Of a stretch of 64,000 nucleotides of DNA, positions 18,997 to 29,200 are shown piece after piece. A program made the translations under genes and the position numbers. The notes below the pieces were generated by a model that saw only the letters and a list, made by a program, of their open reading frames with translations, had not been told where the DNA came from and did no database searches. The stretch is from positions 62,001 to 126,000 of the forward strand of contig NZ_BNAH01000012.1 of the NCBI RefSeq assembly GCF_014653195.1, given 5' to 3'. Position 1 is the stretch's first letter; every line of letters starts with the position of its first letter. This DNA is from Thalassotalea profundi (GTDB taxonomy: Bacteria; Pseudomonadota; Gammaproteobacteria; Enterobacterales; Alteromonadaceae).

Positions 18997-19153
18997 TTCT
19001 ATTAATTTCTCAATTACACATTGTTAACCAATAATAAATAACCGTCTGTTTCTATTATCTTTTAGTTTTGTAATTCTATTTGTCGGTATATATACTAGAA
19101 TTGATTAATATGAAAATTTTTCATTATTTATAATTTTAATAGGTAAATCCAAT

Positions 19154-20692
19154 ATGACCCCAAAATTATCTGGTACTGAAGTTACTTTTCACGAGCAAGA
19201 ACAATTAATTTCTACAACAGATCTTAATGGCACCATTACTTATGCAAATGATAACTTCTGCCGTATCGCTGGATATTCAAAAGAAGAGTTGCTCGGCCAA
19301 CCACATAATATGGTTCGCCATCCTTACATGCCTAAAGCAGCATTTGCAGATATGTGGGGGAAATTAAAAAAAGGTGATTCTTGGAGAGGCCTAGTCGTTA
19401 ATCGTTGTAAGAATGGTGATTATTACTGGGTTGACGCCTATGTAACACCAATATATGAGCAAGAAAATATCATTGGTTATCAGTCTGTGCGAGCTTTGCC
19501 AAAAAAAGAAGATAAGCGTGTTGCAACAGCACTATATCAACAGCTTAACGATGGTAAAAGCATTTCTGAATACTCTACCAATATCCCCTTAAAACGTATA
19601 CTTTCTGCGGCAACCATTTTACTTAGCCTTATTTTTACTTATATAAATTTTGGTCTTTTTGCGTCTCTCATATCTCTTATTAGCTTTAGCCTATTAGCAC
19701 TCATTTATTTAGAAGAAGTTATACAACTTCCAAAAGTGATTACGCGAGTGAAAAATAATTCTGACAGTATTTCTCGTTATATTTTTTCAGGAAAAGGGAT
19801 CTCTTCATTACTCAATTACCCCTTCCTGATGCAAGAAGGTAAAGTACGAACCATTTTAGGTCGTAGTAGAGATTCAGGTGTTAAATTAACCTATTTAGCC
19901 AATGAGCTTGGTCAAAGTTCACAACAAACACTAACAGGATTAATTGAAGAAAATCATCAACTGACACAATTAGCAACGGCAATTACACAAATGAGTGCGA
20001 CCATTGGAGAAGTTAGCCAAAATACAACAAGCGCTTACGATCAGGTAATTGAAATAGTGAGTGAATGTGATCATGCTATTACCGCAATCACATCCACAGA
20101 AAGTAAGATTACTCATCTCTCGCATGAAGTTGAAGAAGCGGCGTCTACTGCTACGGTGTTAGTTGATGATGCTAATAAAATTTCTACTATTATGAGTGAA
20201 ATTCAAGGTATAGCCGATCAAACTAACTTACTCGCCCTAAATGCAGCAATTGAAGCAGCTCGTGCTGGAGAGCAAGGGAGGGGATTTGCAGTGGTTGCAG
20301 ATGAAGTTCGCACTTTAGCAAGCCGGACTCAAGTGGCTACCGAACAAATACAAAAATCTGTTGTTGAATTACAAAATACACTACAGCAATGGAGCCAAGT
20401 AATGCTGACTAGTAGAGACAATGCCAATATTTGTGTTGAAGATGCATTAATCGCAAAAACTAATATGGATAAAGTAAAAGTAATGGTTGATACGATTAGT
20501 GGGATTACTGCTCAAATAGCTACAGCGACAGAAGAGCAAAATGTAGTCGCCGAGCAAATTAATGAAAATATCCATAGTATTGACAATATTTCAAGAGCTA
20601 ACACCTCGAGTGCAGAAACAGTGACACAAAACAGTACTGCAGTAAAAGGCAATGCCAAATCTCTAGAACTACTTAGCTCTACATTCAGGTAG
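19154..20692 (+). CDS. Aer-like PAS chemoreceptor
   Basis: A 512-residue methyl-accepting protein with an N-terminal cytoplasmic PAS domain (about 10-120; [38 protein letters not shown], and [13 protein letters not shown]). This pattern is typical of Aer-type FAD-binding redox sensors. Two membrane segments (about 149-190) are followed by a HAMP-like linker and the signalling bundle with the [20 protein letters not shown] tip near 356-375. There is no periplasmic sensor. It probably directs aerotaxis or energy taxis, a role known for the family. FAD binding is inferred. It is a single gene with a terminator shared with tex downstream. Confidence 0.9.
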   Translation: MTPKLSGTEVTFHEQEQLISTTDLNGTITYANDNFCRIAGYSKEELLGQPHNMVRHPYMPKAAFADMWGKLKKGDSWRGLVVNRCKNGDYYWVDAYVTPIYEQENIIGYQSVRALPKKEDKRVATALYQQLNDGKSISEYSTNIPLKRILSAATILLSLIFTYINFGLFASLISLISFSLLALIYLEEVIQLPKVITRVKNNSDSISRYIFSGKGISSLLNYPFLMQEGKVRTILGRSRDSGVKLTYLANELGQSSQQTLTGLIEENHQLTQLATAITQMSATIGEVSQNTTSAYDQVIEIVSECDHAITAITSTESKITHLSHEVEEAASTATVLVDDANKISTIMSEIQGIADQTNLLALNAAIEAARAGEQGRGFAVVADEVRTLASRTQVATEQIQKSVVELQNTLQQWSQVMLTSRDNANICVEDALIAKTNMDKVKVMVDTISGITAQIATATEEQNVVAEQINENIHSIDNISRANTSSAETVTQNSTAVKGNAKSLELLSSTFR

Positions 20693-20704
20693 AAGAAAAC
20701 AACT

Positions 20705-20745
20705 TGAGTTAACCACTCTTTCGGTTAGCTCAGCCTTATTTTTTT
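20705..20745 (+). terminator. Terminator after the Aer-like gene
   Basis: GAGTTAACC (20705-20713) and GGTTAGCTC (20723-20731) form a 9-bp stem with one wobble, followed by a T-rich tract (about 20736-20742). It lies between convergent genes and overlaps the tex stop, so it mainly serves the plus-strand gene. Confidence 0.65.
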
Positions 20746-23060
20746 AACTTTGCAAAAGCATCGGCAAACGCATTTCCCATCATTGCATTTGACGGTGTTT
20801 TTTCTATCTTACTTGGTGCTACTTTTGTTTTACGGTTACCTTGTTGTGCTTTTTCAGGTGATTTAGCAGGCTTAGTTGTAGCCGTTGAAACAGCTTCATC
20901 TAAACGCATTGTTAAACTTATACGCTTACGTGGTACATCAATTTCTGTAACTTTTACTTTAACAATTTCTCCTGCTTTAACCACTTCGCGTGGGTCACTT
21001 ACAAACTTATTCGTTAAAGACGAAATATGTACTAAACCATCTTGATGAACACCAATGTCAACAAATGCACCAAAATTAGCCACATTTGAAATAACGCCTT
21101 CGAGTATCATTCCAACTTCAAGATCATTTATAGTGTTAATGCCTTCTTTAAAACTCGCTGTTTTAAACTCAGGTCGAGGATCTCTTCCTGGTTTTTCCAA
21201 TTCTGCGATAATATCTTTTACGGTAACTTCACCAAACTGTTCATTAGTAAAGCTTTTGATATCCAACTGCTTAAGCTTTTCACTATTGCCAACAACCTCA
21301 ACAATTTCTGTGTTAAGTTGCTTGATCATGTTTTCTATTATTGGATAAGTCTCAGGATGTACCCCTGAAGCATCTAATATATTTTCACCATCACGAATAC
21401 GTAAAAAGCCAGCCGCTTGTTCAAAGGCTTTAGGGCCCAATCGAGCCACTTTTTTCAGCTCTTTACGATTATTAAAACGGCCATGCTCATCTCGATAGGC
21501 AACAATATTAAATGCCATAGTTTTATTAAGCCCTGCTACACGTGTTAATAGTGCAATGGAAGCACTATTGACATCAACACCTACGGCATTTACACAATCT
21601 TCAATGACATTATCTAATGATTGGCTTAATTGGCTTTGGCTAACATCATGCTGATACTGGCCAACTCCAATAGCTTTTGGATCAACTTTTACCAATTCAG
21701 CTAATGGGTCTTGTAAACGTCGAGCAATGGACACCGCTCCGCGTAATGAAACATCAAGATCTGGAAATTCTTTTGCGGCCAATTCTGACGCAGAATAAAC
21801 GGAAGCGCCCGCCTCGCTAACAATAAGCTTATTAGGTTTATTATTTTCTAACTCTTGAATAGCTTCTGCTACCAACTTGTCACTTTCGCGCGAGCCAGTA
21901 CCATTGCCAATAGCAATTAACTCAACTTTATGTTGCTTACATAAATTAACAATTGTACGTTTTGATTTTTCCCAATTATTTTGTGGTGCGTGTGGAAATA
22001 TTGTCACTGTTTGTAAAAGTTTACCGGTTGCGTCAACAACAGCTAGTTTACATCCGGTTCTTAAACCAGGATCTAAACCCAAAGTAACTTTAGCCCCTGC
22101 TGGTGCTGCTAATAATAAGTCTTTTAAGTTTTCTGCAAAAACTTTAATCGATTCCGTTTCAGCTCTATCTCGTAATTGACCTAATAACTCAGTTTCTAAA
22201 CTTAATGAAAATTTAAGTTTCCATGCCCAACGAACTACTTTAGTTAAAAAAGCGGCCCCCGCTTGTTGTGACAAATTTAAACGATAATGATCATGAATAA
22301 TTTGTTCCGCACTTGAATAATTCGTATTTTCTTGCTGAGGATCAACATTTAGTGCTAACTGTAAAAAACCTTCATTGCGCCCGCGAAGCATAGCTAACGC
22401 GCGATGAGATGGTACTTTATTAAGGAGCTCACTGTGTTCAAAATAATCTCGATACTTTGTCGCATCTGATTTTTTTTCCTTAATAACAGTACTCGTTAAA
22501 TGCGCTTGTTTTAATAAGTGATTACGGAGTTTAAGTAAAAGATCAGCATCTTCACTCATACGCTCAATTAAAATATAACAAACCCCATCAAGTACTTGTT
22601 TTTCATCTGTGTAACCTTTTTCCTTATCAATGTAAGCGATCGCTTCATTTTCGGGATCAAGTTGCCAATCACTAAACAACTTATCTGCTAATGGCTCGAG
22701 CCCAGCGTTAATAGCCATTTGTCCCTTTGTTTTACGCTTGGGGCGATAAGGTAAATATAAATCTTCAAGACGAGTTTTATTATCAGCCGTCTGTATTTGC
22801 TTAGACAATTCTGGGGTGAGTTTATTTTGTTGTTCTATGGTTGCCAAAATCACTTGTCGGCGGTCATTAAGCTCACGTAAATAACTTAAACGTTGCTCTA
22901 AATGACGCAGATGATTGTCATCTAAACCATTAGTTGCCTCTTTACGGTAACGTGCGATAAATGGCACAGTCGCACCATCGTCAAGTAAATTAATTGCAGC
23001 ATTTATTTGTGATGTTTTAACGTTAAGTTCTTGAGCAATTTGTTCGGCAATACACGTCAT
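20736..23060 (-). CDS. tex: Tex RNA-binding transcriptional accessory protein
   Basis: A 774-residue Tex/YhgF protein of usual length. N-terminal helical Tex core (about 1-320), a YqgF-like RNase H fold (about 325-450, [19 protein letters not shown]), helix-hairpin-helix motifs (about 490-565, [20 protein letters not shown]), and an S1 RNA-binding domain (about 648-720, [20 protein letters not shown]). A basic, low-complexity tail follows. Tex associates with transcription and RNA metabolism in bacteria; its exact role is not settled. It diverges from the broken greB-like gene, consistent with the tex/greB neighbourhood seen in related genomes. Confidence 0.95.
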   Translation of the reverse strand: MTCIAEQIAQELNVKTSQINAAINLLDDGATVPFIARYRKEATNGLDDNHLRHLEQRLSYLRELNDRRQVILATIEQQNKLTPELSKQIQTADNKTRLEDLYLPYRPKRKTKGQMAINAGLEPLADKLFSDWQLDPENEAIAYIDKEKGYTDEKQVLDGVCYILIERMSEDADLLLKLRNHLLKQAHLTSTVIKEKKSDATKYRDYFEHSELLNKVPSHRALAMLRGRNEGFLQLALNVDPQQENTNYSSAEQIIHDHYRLNLSQQAGAAFLTKVVRWAWKLKFSLSLETELLGQLRDRAETESIKVFAENLKDLLLAAPAGAKVTLGLDPGLRTGCKLAVVDATGKLLQTVTIFPHAPQNNWEKSKRTIVNLCKQHKVELIAIGNGTGSRESDKLVAEAIQELENNKPNKLIVSEAGASVYSASELAAKEFPDLDVSLRGAVSIARRLQDPLAELVKVDPKAIGVGQYQHDVSQSQLSQSLDNVIEDCVNAVGVDVNSASIALLTRVAGLNKTMAFNIVAYRDEHGRFNNRKELKKVARLGPKAFEQAAGFLRIRDGENILDASGVHPETYPIIENMIKQLNTEIVEVVGNSEKLKQLDIKSFTNEQFGEVTVKDIIAELEKPGRDPRPEFKTASFKEGINTINDLEVGMILEGVISNVANFGAFVDIGVHQDGLVHISSLTNKFVSDPREVVKAGEIVKVKVTEIDVPRKRISLTMRLDEAVSTATTKPAKSPEKAQQGNRKTKVAPSKIEKTPSNAMMGNAFADAFAKLKK

Positions 23061-23223
23061 CTAACTATTATCCTAATGATAAAATTTATAAATATTTAAA
23101 ATTGACATTGGCTTGATAATTTTTCACCTTATTCTGATAATAAATAAACAGTAAAAATCAACAACCCCTAATATAATGCCGCATAGTATAACGCTTTAAC
23201 GGCAAATTATTAGTAACTTTTAA

Positions 23224-23376
23224 ATGAAAAAATCAAATTACATTACCCGCGAAGGCTGGGACCGGCTTGATAAAGAGCTAAAATATTTATGGAAAGAAGA
23301 ACGCCCTCGTATTACTCGTTCTGTATCTGAAGCCGCGGCTTTAGGTGAACCGCCCAAATATAGATTTCTAATTTAA
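23224..23376 (+). pseudogene. greB-like gene, 5' fragment
   Basis: The ATG at 23224 opens a 50-codon frame, MKKSNYITREGWDRLDKELK then YLWKEERPRITRSVSEAAAL, which aligns with the first 40 or so residues of GreB transcript-cleavage factors. Homology stops at the coiled-coil tip (AALG-E where AASLGDRSENAD is expected). The frame then runs to a stop, probably through a one-base insertion near 23348. Reading past it gives RPNIDF, similar to RSENADY. The matching 3' end lies at 26.1-26.27 kb on the same strand, so this is the left half of one gene split by about 2.7 kb. It is unlikely to make a working factor, because the catalytic acidic tip and C-terminal domain are lost. Confidence 0.85.
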
Positions 23377-23379
23377 TCG

Positions 23380-23649
23380 TCAATGAAGATAAATGTCTGA
23401 ACCTTTACGATAAATAAATGGCTTTATGAATGCTCCATCTTGTATGCTAGGTAAAATAGTCCACAAAATCATTCGTTGTTTCATTATATCCCCTTTCTCC
23501 TTATACAATTTAGCAAGCACAAGAAAACCCACAACTAATGAAAGTTTAGATGAATCGTAGATTTTTTCTTTGTTGTCAAAAAGTGTTTTTAAAATATAAG
23601 TTTGCAGCAAGGCTTTGAAGGTTTCATTGTTATAGATACTTAAGGACAT
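23380..23649 (-). CDS. Hypothetical small protein in the greB island
   Basis: An 89-residue protein without a signal peptide and not recognised as any family. It is mostly helical, with a hydrophobic stretch around LSLVVGFLVLAKLYKEKGDI. Its first 10 bases overlap the end of the gene upstream, so it is the third gene of a coupled operon. Its stop falls right at the left junction with the broken greB. It could be a truncated version of a longer protein if the island end is ragged. Confidence 0.55.
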   Translation of the reverse strand: MSLSIYNNETFKALLQTYILKTLFDNKEKIYDSSKLSLVVGFLVLAKLYKEKGDIMKQRMILWTILPSIQDGAFIKPFIYRKGSDIYLH

Positions 23650-24137
23650 TTTTTTATCTCAGGATTCACATATCTCTCTTTATCAATGTACTCTGCTAAA
23701 TTAGTTTTAGCTTCTATTACCGACTCTATAAATTGATAGGCTTTAAATACCCCTTTAGCTCCTTTTTCTTCTATGGCACTTAATAATAGACTGTTTGGAC
23801 AACCAGGATTTACTTCAAAAAAAGAGTTTTTCCCTCCGACATTTTCACGATCAGGTAACATTTCAATCAATAAAATAACAATAGCATCATGACATTTAGC
23901 TATAGCCGAAATATCATCTACAACCTGCTTACTCATATTTACTAGGTCTACTTCATTTAGACGATCTTGCATAGAAATCAACCTATAAAGCTCATCATAG
24001 TAGGGATTATGGTATTCTTTTATCAGTAAAGGAATACTATGCTTTTTTTCAAATTCTATTGCGTCAGCCACAAAAGGAACACTACACATTACCACAAAAA
24101 AAACTCTAATAAGAAACCAGTACATAGCCTCCATCAA
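23640..24137 (-). CDS. Hypothetical exported protein in the greB island
   Basis: A 165-residue protein with a hydrophobic N-terminal segment (about 5-25, YWFLIRVFFVVMCSVPFVADA) that looks like a signal peptide. The mature part is acidic and helical, with three cysteines (around KCHDAI, NPGCPNS and the C-terminal KKCP). No family is recognised. It starts one base after the hydrolase gene ends and overlaps the next gene by 10 bases, so the three probably act together. The start could also be the second Met (MYWFL). Confidence 0.6.
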   Translation of the reverse strand: MMEAMYWFLIRVFFVVMCSVPFVADAIEFEKKHSIPLLIKEYHNPYYDELYRLISMQDRLNEVDLVNMSKQVVDDISAIAKCHDAIVILLIEMLPDRENVGGKNSFFEVNPGCPNSLLLSAIEEKGAKGVFKAYQFIESVIEAKTNLAEYIDKERYVNPEIKKCP

Positions 24138-24138
24138 A

Positions 24139-25149
24139 TTACAACTTTGCCTTAAACCAGCTGATAACTCTATGTATCATTTCGCGCTCATTTACGTTGA
24201 TGATATGTCCGTCTTCCTTATAAATTTCAAGTTCATAAGGATGCTCACGATTTTCAAGCAGGCGGGCTAAATCTGTCGCATTCCTAACAGAAACCTTTTC
24301 ATCCTTGGCACCATGAATTAGCAAAACAGGAACATCTTTAGGTAAATCATCTACCCAATAAACTACCGATCTTTCTTTTAACTGCTTAACACTTGCTAGA
24401 GCGTAATTAGGGATGCGTTTAGAATATACCTCCTCCATTTCTGGTCTTTCTTTTAAGTTCGTAATCAAGTTTGTTGGCGCGGCTATAGTAGCAATAGCCT
24501 TGATCTTTTTTGTCTCAGCAAGCGCCCTTAATACTAAAAACGACTGCATTCCCCCTCGACTTGCACCATACATTCCAACCCTAGCCTCATCTGCAGGGGC
24601 AATAAAAGGCAATAGCTCTAATAATGAAATAACATCATCAACATCTTTTCCACCAAATTCATCCGTTCGCTCCTTTGAACCTCCCGCTACGCCACTATAC
24701 TGCGTGCCGATCACAACAAAGCCTTCAGAGGCAAAAGGAAATATATTTTTCATCTGAGAAATAAAACTAACAGCACTAAAATTTCCATTACCACCACGGT
24801 TATAAATTAATACCGGCAAGTCACCACTAACGTTTTTTGGATGGGCATAATATCCTCTAACTTCCTTGCCATCGACTTCATAAGTAAAGTTCGAGCAATG
24901 TAATGTTTCCAAATATCGATTAAAATCGCTTTTAGAAAACTTACTATCGAACCAATTCATTACCATTTTTTCTCTTTGTTCAGCATTGGGTCCCTTTGAA
25001 TTCTTACCCCTTATAAACTCTCGCCAAGAATCGTAACTAACAGTAACCCCATCAAAACAATTACTTTCATCCTTAAACAGTGTTGCTGCATTTACAACGG
25101 ATACATATTGTCCTAGCAATAACATAGATAATAATACTACCAACTTCAT
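24139..25149 (-). CDS. Secreted alpha/beta hydrolase (S9-like)
   Basis: A 336-residue protein with a signal peptide (about 1-21, KLVVLLSMLLLGQYVSVVNA). The C-terminal two thirds is an alpha/beta hydrolase of the prolyl-oligopeptidase/DLH type. Visible features are PVLIYNRGGNG (oxyanion region), the nucleophile elbow GMYGASRGGM (Ser near 196), LLIHGAKDEKVS (acid) and KEDGHIIN (His). The substrate is unknown: peptide, ester or glycan esters are all possible. It is the first gene of a tight three-gene operon lying entirely inside the DNA that splits a greB-like gene. AGGGAAGGG precedes the ATG. Confidence 0.8.
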   Translation of the reverse strand: MKLVVLLSMLLLGQYVSVVNAATLFKDESNCFDGVTVSYDSWREFIRGKNSKGPNAEQREKMVMNWFDSKFSKSDFNRYLETLHCSNFTYEVDGKEVRGYYAHPKNVSGDLPVLIYNRGGNGNFSAVSFISQMKNIFPFASEGFVVIGTQYSGVAGGSKERTDEFGGKDVDDVISLLELLPFIAPADEARVGMYGASRGGMQSFLVLRALAETKKIKAIATIAAPTNLITNLKERPEMEEVYSKRIPNYALASVKQLKERSVVYWVDDLPKDVPVLLIHGAKDEKVSVRNATDLARLLENREHPYELEIYKEDGHIINVNEREMIHRVISWFKAKL

Positions 25150-25365
25150 GTCTTAACCCTTCCCTCTAAATACATATTTACTAACTCAAACCTTGGAACT
25201 TCAGTTACATCTCTTTTCCTCTACAGACATACCCTATAGCACTTAAAACGGCTTGAGATCTATGAGCGATTATCACTCTAGTTATATCCAAATCGGCAAT
25301 AGCCATATAATCATCAACGATTTACCTATTTGTTTTTTTATAAAGCTTATTGGCTAATTGCTCTG

Positions 25366-25839
25366 TTAATTTTGGTAATTTATAGAATTCACATACCATA
25401 CAACGTTACCAGTGGGTGTTTTGACTACTACTTCATTATCTACCGTTTTTTTTAAACAGGCCCGCGCCATTGGAGAATCAATAGATATATAATCATTTCG
25501 CCCGTAAATTTCCTCTGGTCCGACAATGCGAAATTGAAGGGTTTTACCGTCATCATTTTCTAGTTCAACCCATGCTCCAAAAAAAACTTTGCCGTCTTGT
25601 TGAGGGCTATAATCAACTATACGAATATCTTCAAGAGTTTTAGTTAAGTACCTAACTCGCCTATCAATTTCACGCAATTTACGCTTATTTTCTTTATAAT
25701 CTGCGTTTTCAGAACGATCACCAAGACTAGCAGCCCACGCAACTTTTTGAGTAATTTCTGGACGCTCTATTTTCCATAAATATGTCAATTCTTCTTGTAA
25801 TTTGGTGTAGCCTTCTCTGGTGATCAGTTTAGTTTTCAT
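25366..25839 (-). CDS. greB: Transcript cleavage factor GreB
   Basis: A 157-residue intact GreB, the usual length. The N-terminal coiled coil (about 1-75) has TREGYTKLQEELTYLWKIER and the tip AASLGDRSENADY with acidic Asp41 and Glu44, which reach the RNA polymerase active site to stimulate cleavage of backtracked RNA. The C-terminal FKBP-like domain has VDYSPQQDGKVFFGAWVELE and [14 protein letters not shown]. It lies inside the segment that splits another greB-like gene, in the opposite orientation. Its wording (TREGY..., WAASLGD) differs from the broken copy (TREGW..., EAAALGE), so the two are paralogues or xenologues, not a simple duplication. Confidence 0.93.
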   Translation of the reverse strand: MKTKLITREGYTKLQEELTYLWKIERPEITQKVAWAASLGDRSENADYKENKRKLREIDRRVRYLTKTLEDIRIVDYSPQQDGKVFFGAWVELENDDGKTLQFRIVGPEEIYGRNDYISIDSPMARACLKKTVDNEVVVKTPTGNVVWYVNSINYQN

Positions 25840-26085
25840 TTAAATAGGGCCTTCTAAATATCTTAATGCTTTTCAACACATCCACTATGGTAGGTTTAAA
25901 TATAATTTTATTTTTCAACAACTACCCCACCAGTATTTCATTGTAATAAATACCCATTTCGTCTTATATAAGTTAGATAATATGTATTCAAATATAGTTC
26001 TATCTAATAATGTTAATGTATTATATTCATCTATAAACTCATTGTGTAGTAGTCACATAGCACCTGACTTAAAACCAACCATTTT

Positions 26086-26274
26086 AACAAGCAAGAAGTA
26101 CGCTACCGCTTGGTTGGCCCTGATGAGAGGGACGTTAAAAATGGATAAATTAGTATCGACTCGCCAATGGCTAGAGCGCTACTCGGCAAACAAGTCGATG
26201 ACGAAATAGTCGTAAAAACACCAGATGGTGAGAAATTTTTTGATATTATCGCAATTAGTTATCAGCGCAATTAA
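26086..26274 (+). pseudogene. greB-like gene, 3' fragment
   Basis: The frame from about 26086 to a TAA at 26272-26274 encodes KQEVRYRLVGPDERDVKNG, a stop at 26146-26148, then [20 protein letters not shown] and [20 protein letters not shown]. This is the C-terminal FKBP-like domain of a GreB factor with an in-frame nonsense codon where Tyr is expected (GYISIDSP). Roughly 60 residues between this and the 5' fragment at 23.2 kb are missing. It cannot be translated as one unit and ends 8 bp before the convergent hybrid kinase gene. Confidence 0.85.
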
Positions 26275-26281
26275 TCATCGG

Positions 26282-29200
26282 CTAAACGATTAAAAAACGC
26301 TGTAAACGTTCAATTACTTTATCTTTATTAATTGGCTTTGAAAGGTAATCGTTCATACCTGCCGCTAAACATTTCTCTTGGTCTCCCACCATAGCATTAG
26401 CGGTCATAGCTACCACAGGAATACTTCGGTAACGCTCGCCTGCAGTAGCATTTCTTATTTCTATTGTTGCTTGATAACCATCCATTTCAGGCATTTGGCA
26501 ATCCATAAAAATGAATGTGTAAGGTTTGTCATCACTACTTTCTTTTAATTTAACTAAGGCTTCGACACCATTATTAGCAATGTCACACGAAAGTCCTAAC
26601 TTTTGTAACACTCCCTGAGCCACCATTTGATTGACGCGATTATCTTCTACTAATAATATTTTGGCATTTTCTGGCCAGCCATAACTATGCCCTTTCGCTT
26701 TATCCGCCCTTTTTTGCTCGTGGGAAATTTTTAACTCTTCCTGCTTAATTTCATTTTCTAAAGCGGTAAGTGCTAATATTAAATCAGAAGAAATAGCCGG
26801 CTTGGAAAAATAATGGTCAACTTCTAATTCAGCTAAGTGTTCTGCTGTCACTCTCGCCGCCATTGGTGTCATCAATACAATCTTTATTTGCTGATAGTTA
26901 GCTTGGTTTTTTAAATAAGTTAAAATATTACGCTCGCTGGTAGCAAACATGTCATAACTAATAATAATTAAGTTAAAAGGTTGATGCTTTTCATTTTGCG
27001 TTTGGCATAATGCAAATACATCTTTTTCTGTTGATGCTGATTGTGCATTTAACTGCCATTTTTGTAACTGTCGCTGGATAGTTTGCGCATTGGCCAAGTG
27101 ACTATCGACAACCAATATTTGTGCATTTTTTGCTGCTTTGCAACACAATGATGAAGTTTCATTTTTGGCTTTATTTAACACGATATTACCAACAAAATTG
27201 CTCCCTTGAGCTGAGCTATTTTGTAATGCAATACTACCTTGCATGCATTCACAGAGTTTTTTTACAATAGCTAAGCCTAAACCTGTGCCGCCATATTCCC
27301 GCGTAGTAGATGCATCAACTTGGCTAAATGCTGAGAACAATCTATCCTGTTTTTCTTTTGCTATTCCAATACCTGAATCTTGTACTTCAAATGATAACTG
27401 CCACTCTTCTTGAGAATAAGAGGTTAACTTTAATCGAATAAATATTTCACCCGTTTTTGTAAACTTAATCGCGTTACTGACTAAATTAGTTAATATTTGT
27501 CGAATACGATTTGGATCACCCTTCACTTTACTCTCACTAACTTCAACTAAATCTAAAATAAGCTCTAAACCTTTATCTTGAGCTTGCAATGCCATAGCTT
27601 TAGCAAAGTCACCTACCATTTGATGTAAATCAAACTCAATGTTTTCAAGTTCAAGTTTATTGGCGTCTATTTTAGAAAAGTCGAGAATGTCATTGATCAA
27701 AACAAGTAATGAATTAGCACTTTCTTTAGCAATAACCACACGATGCTCTTGTTCATTGGTAAGGTCAGTATCATTTAATAACGATAACATGCCAATAACA
27801 CCATTCATTGGTGTTCTAATTTCGTGGCTCATACTCGCTAAAAATTCATTTTTAGCTTTTACAGCGGATTCAGCTAACACTTTAGCTGAAATTAATGCTT
27901 GTTCATTCTCTACGCGATCGGTAATGTCATAATTAGTGCCAATTATCGATATTGCTGAACCTTGTTTGTCATAACTGACAATACCAGACGCTTTAAGGTG
28001 ACGAATTTCACCATTTGGCCAAACAATACGAAATTGGGTATCTAGCTTAGTATTTCCTGCTATCGCTAGTTGCAATTCTTGCGTTGCTAATTCAATATCG
28101 TCAGGGTGTACACAGCTACCCCATGTACTGAGTTTTTGGTCAAATTCACTCTCTTTTATGCCATAAAGTTTACAAACCCAACTGTCCCATTCAAGGACAT
28201 CATCAATTAAGTCATATTCCCAAATACCAAAACCAGCATCATCTGCCGCCAACTTCATGCGTCGATTATGTTGAACCCGCTGTGTTTCAGATTCTTTTTG
28301 GTCTGTAATGTCTATCATGGTGCCAATAATCCGTTTGGGTTTACCATCACTTTCAAATTCAACCGCTTTTCCTGTATCTAACACCCAAACCCAATGCCCT
28401 TTTTTATGCTGCATTCTTATTTCACAGATATAAAAATCATCGTTATTATGATGATAAGAAGCATCAAGCTTTTCTTGAAGTAAATGTACATCTTCTGGAT
28501 GCGCACGTGACAACCATGTATCACGTGTTACTGGCGTTAACTCTTTAATTGTATAACCAAGAATGCTTGCCCAACGATCATTAATAATGATTTTGTCTAC
28601 ATCAATAAGCCAATCCCAAATACCTACGCCTGTGGACTGTAAAACAAACTCTAACCGCTTATTGCTATCATTAAGTGATTGCTGTGCAGAAATTCGTTCA
28701 TTGATATCCTGAAATGAACCATATAGTCGTACACATTCACCATGTTCAAGTACTGCTTTGCAACGCGCAGATACCCAAAGGGATTCACCACTGGTATTGA
28801 CAATTTGTAGCTCGGTATCAAATGAAGAGCCATCACTCATGACTTTTTCTACTAGAGCTTGAATTTTTTCGCGACTTTCTCCTTCTTTATAAAAATTCAT
28901 CGCACTTTCTAAACTTGGTTCAAAGTCATCTGATACCCCATGGATCTCACGTACAACTTTCGACCAGTAAACCTTATCGTTAACTAAATCAACCTCCCAA
29001 GCACCAATTCGAGCTTGCTCTCCCATTTGTTCAACTAATGTATGTTGTGAGTTTAGCTCTTGCTCATGCGCTAAACGCATTAGTTCTAAACCGACCCAGT
29101 TAGCAAATAATTGTATTAACTCTAACTCTCTATCGGTAAATGGGCTTGGGGATGATTCTGGCCCTGAAAAGTTTAAAGTGCCAAAGCATTTACCGCCCAC

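Noticed and set aside
25982..26209. 75-codon plus-strand ORF before the greB 3' fragment
   Set aside because: Its frame is different from the GreB-like frame that clearly explains the same DNA, and its protein has no family features.
23224..26274. Transposon or integron-type element around the greB island
   Set aside because: No transposase, integrase, terminal inverted repeat or target duplication could be seen, so I describe the split gene without naming an element.
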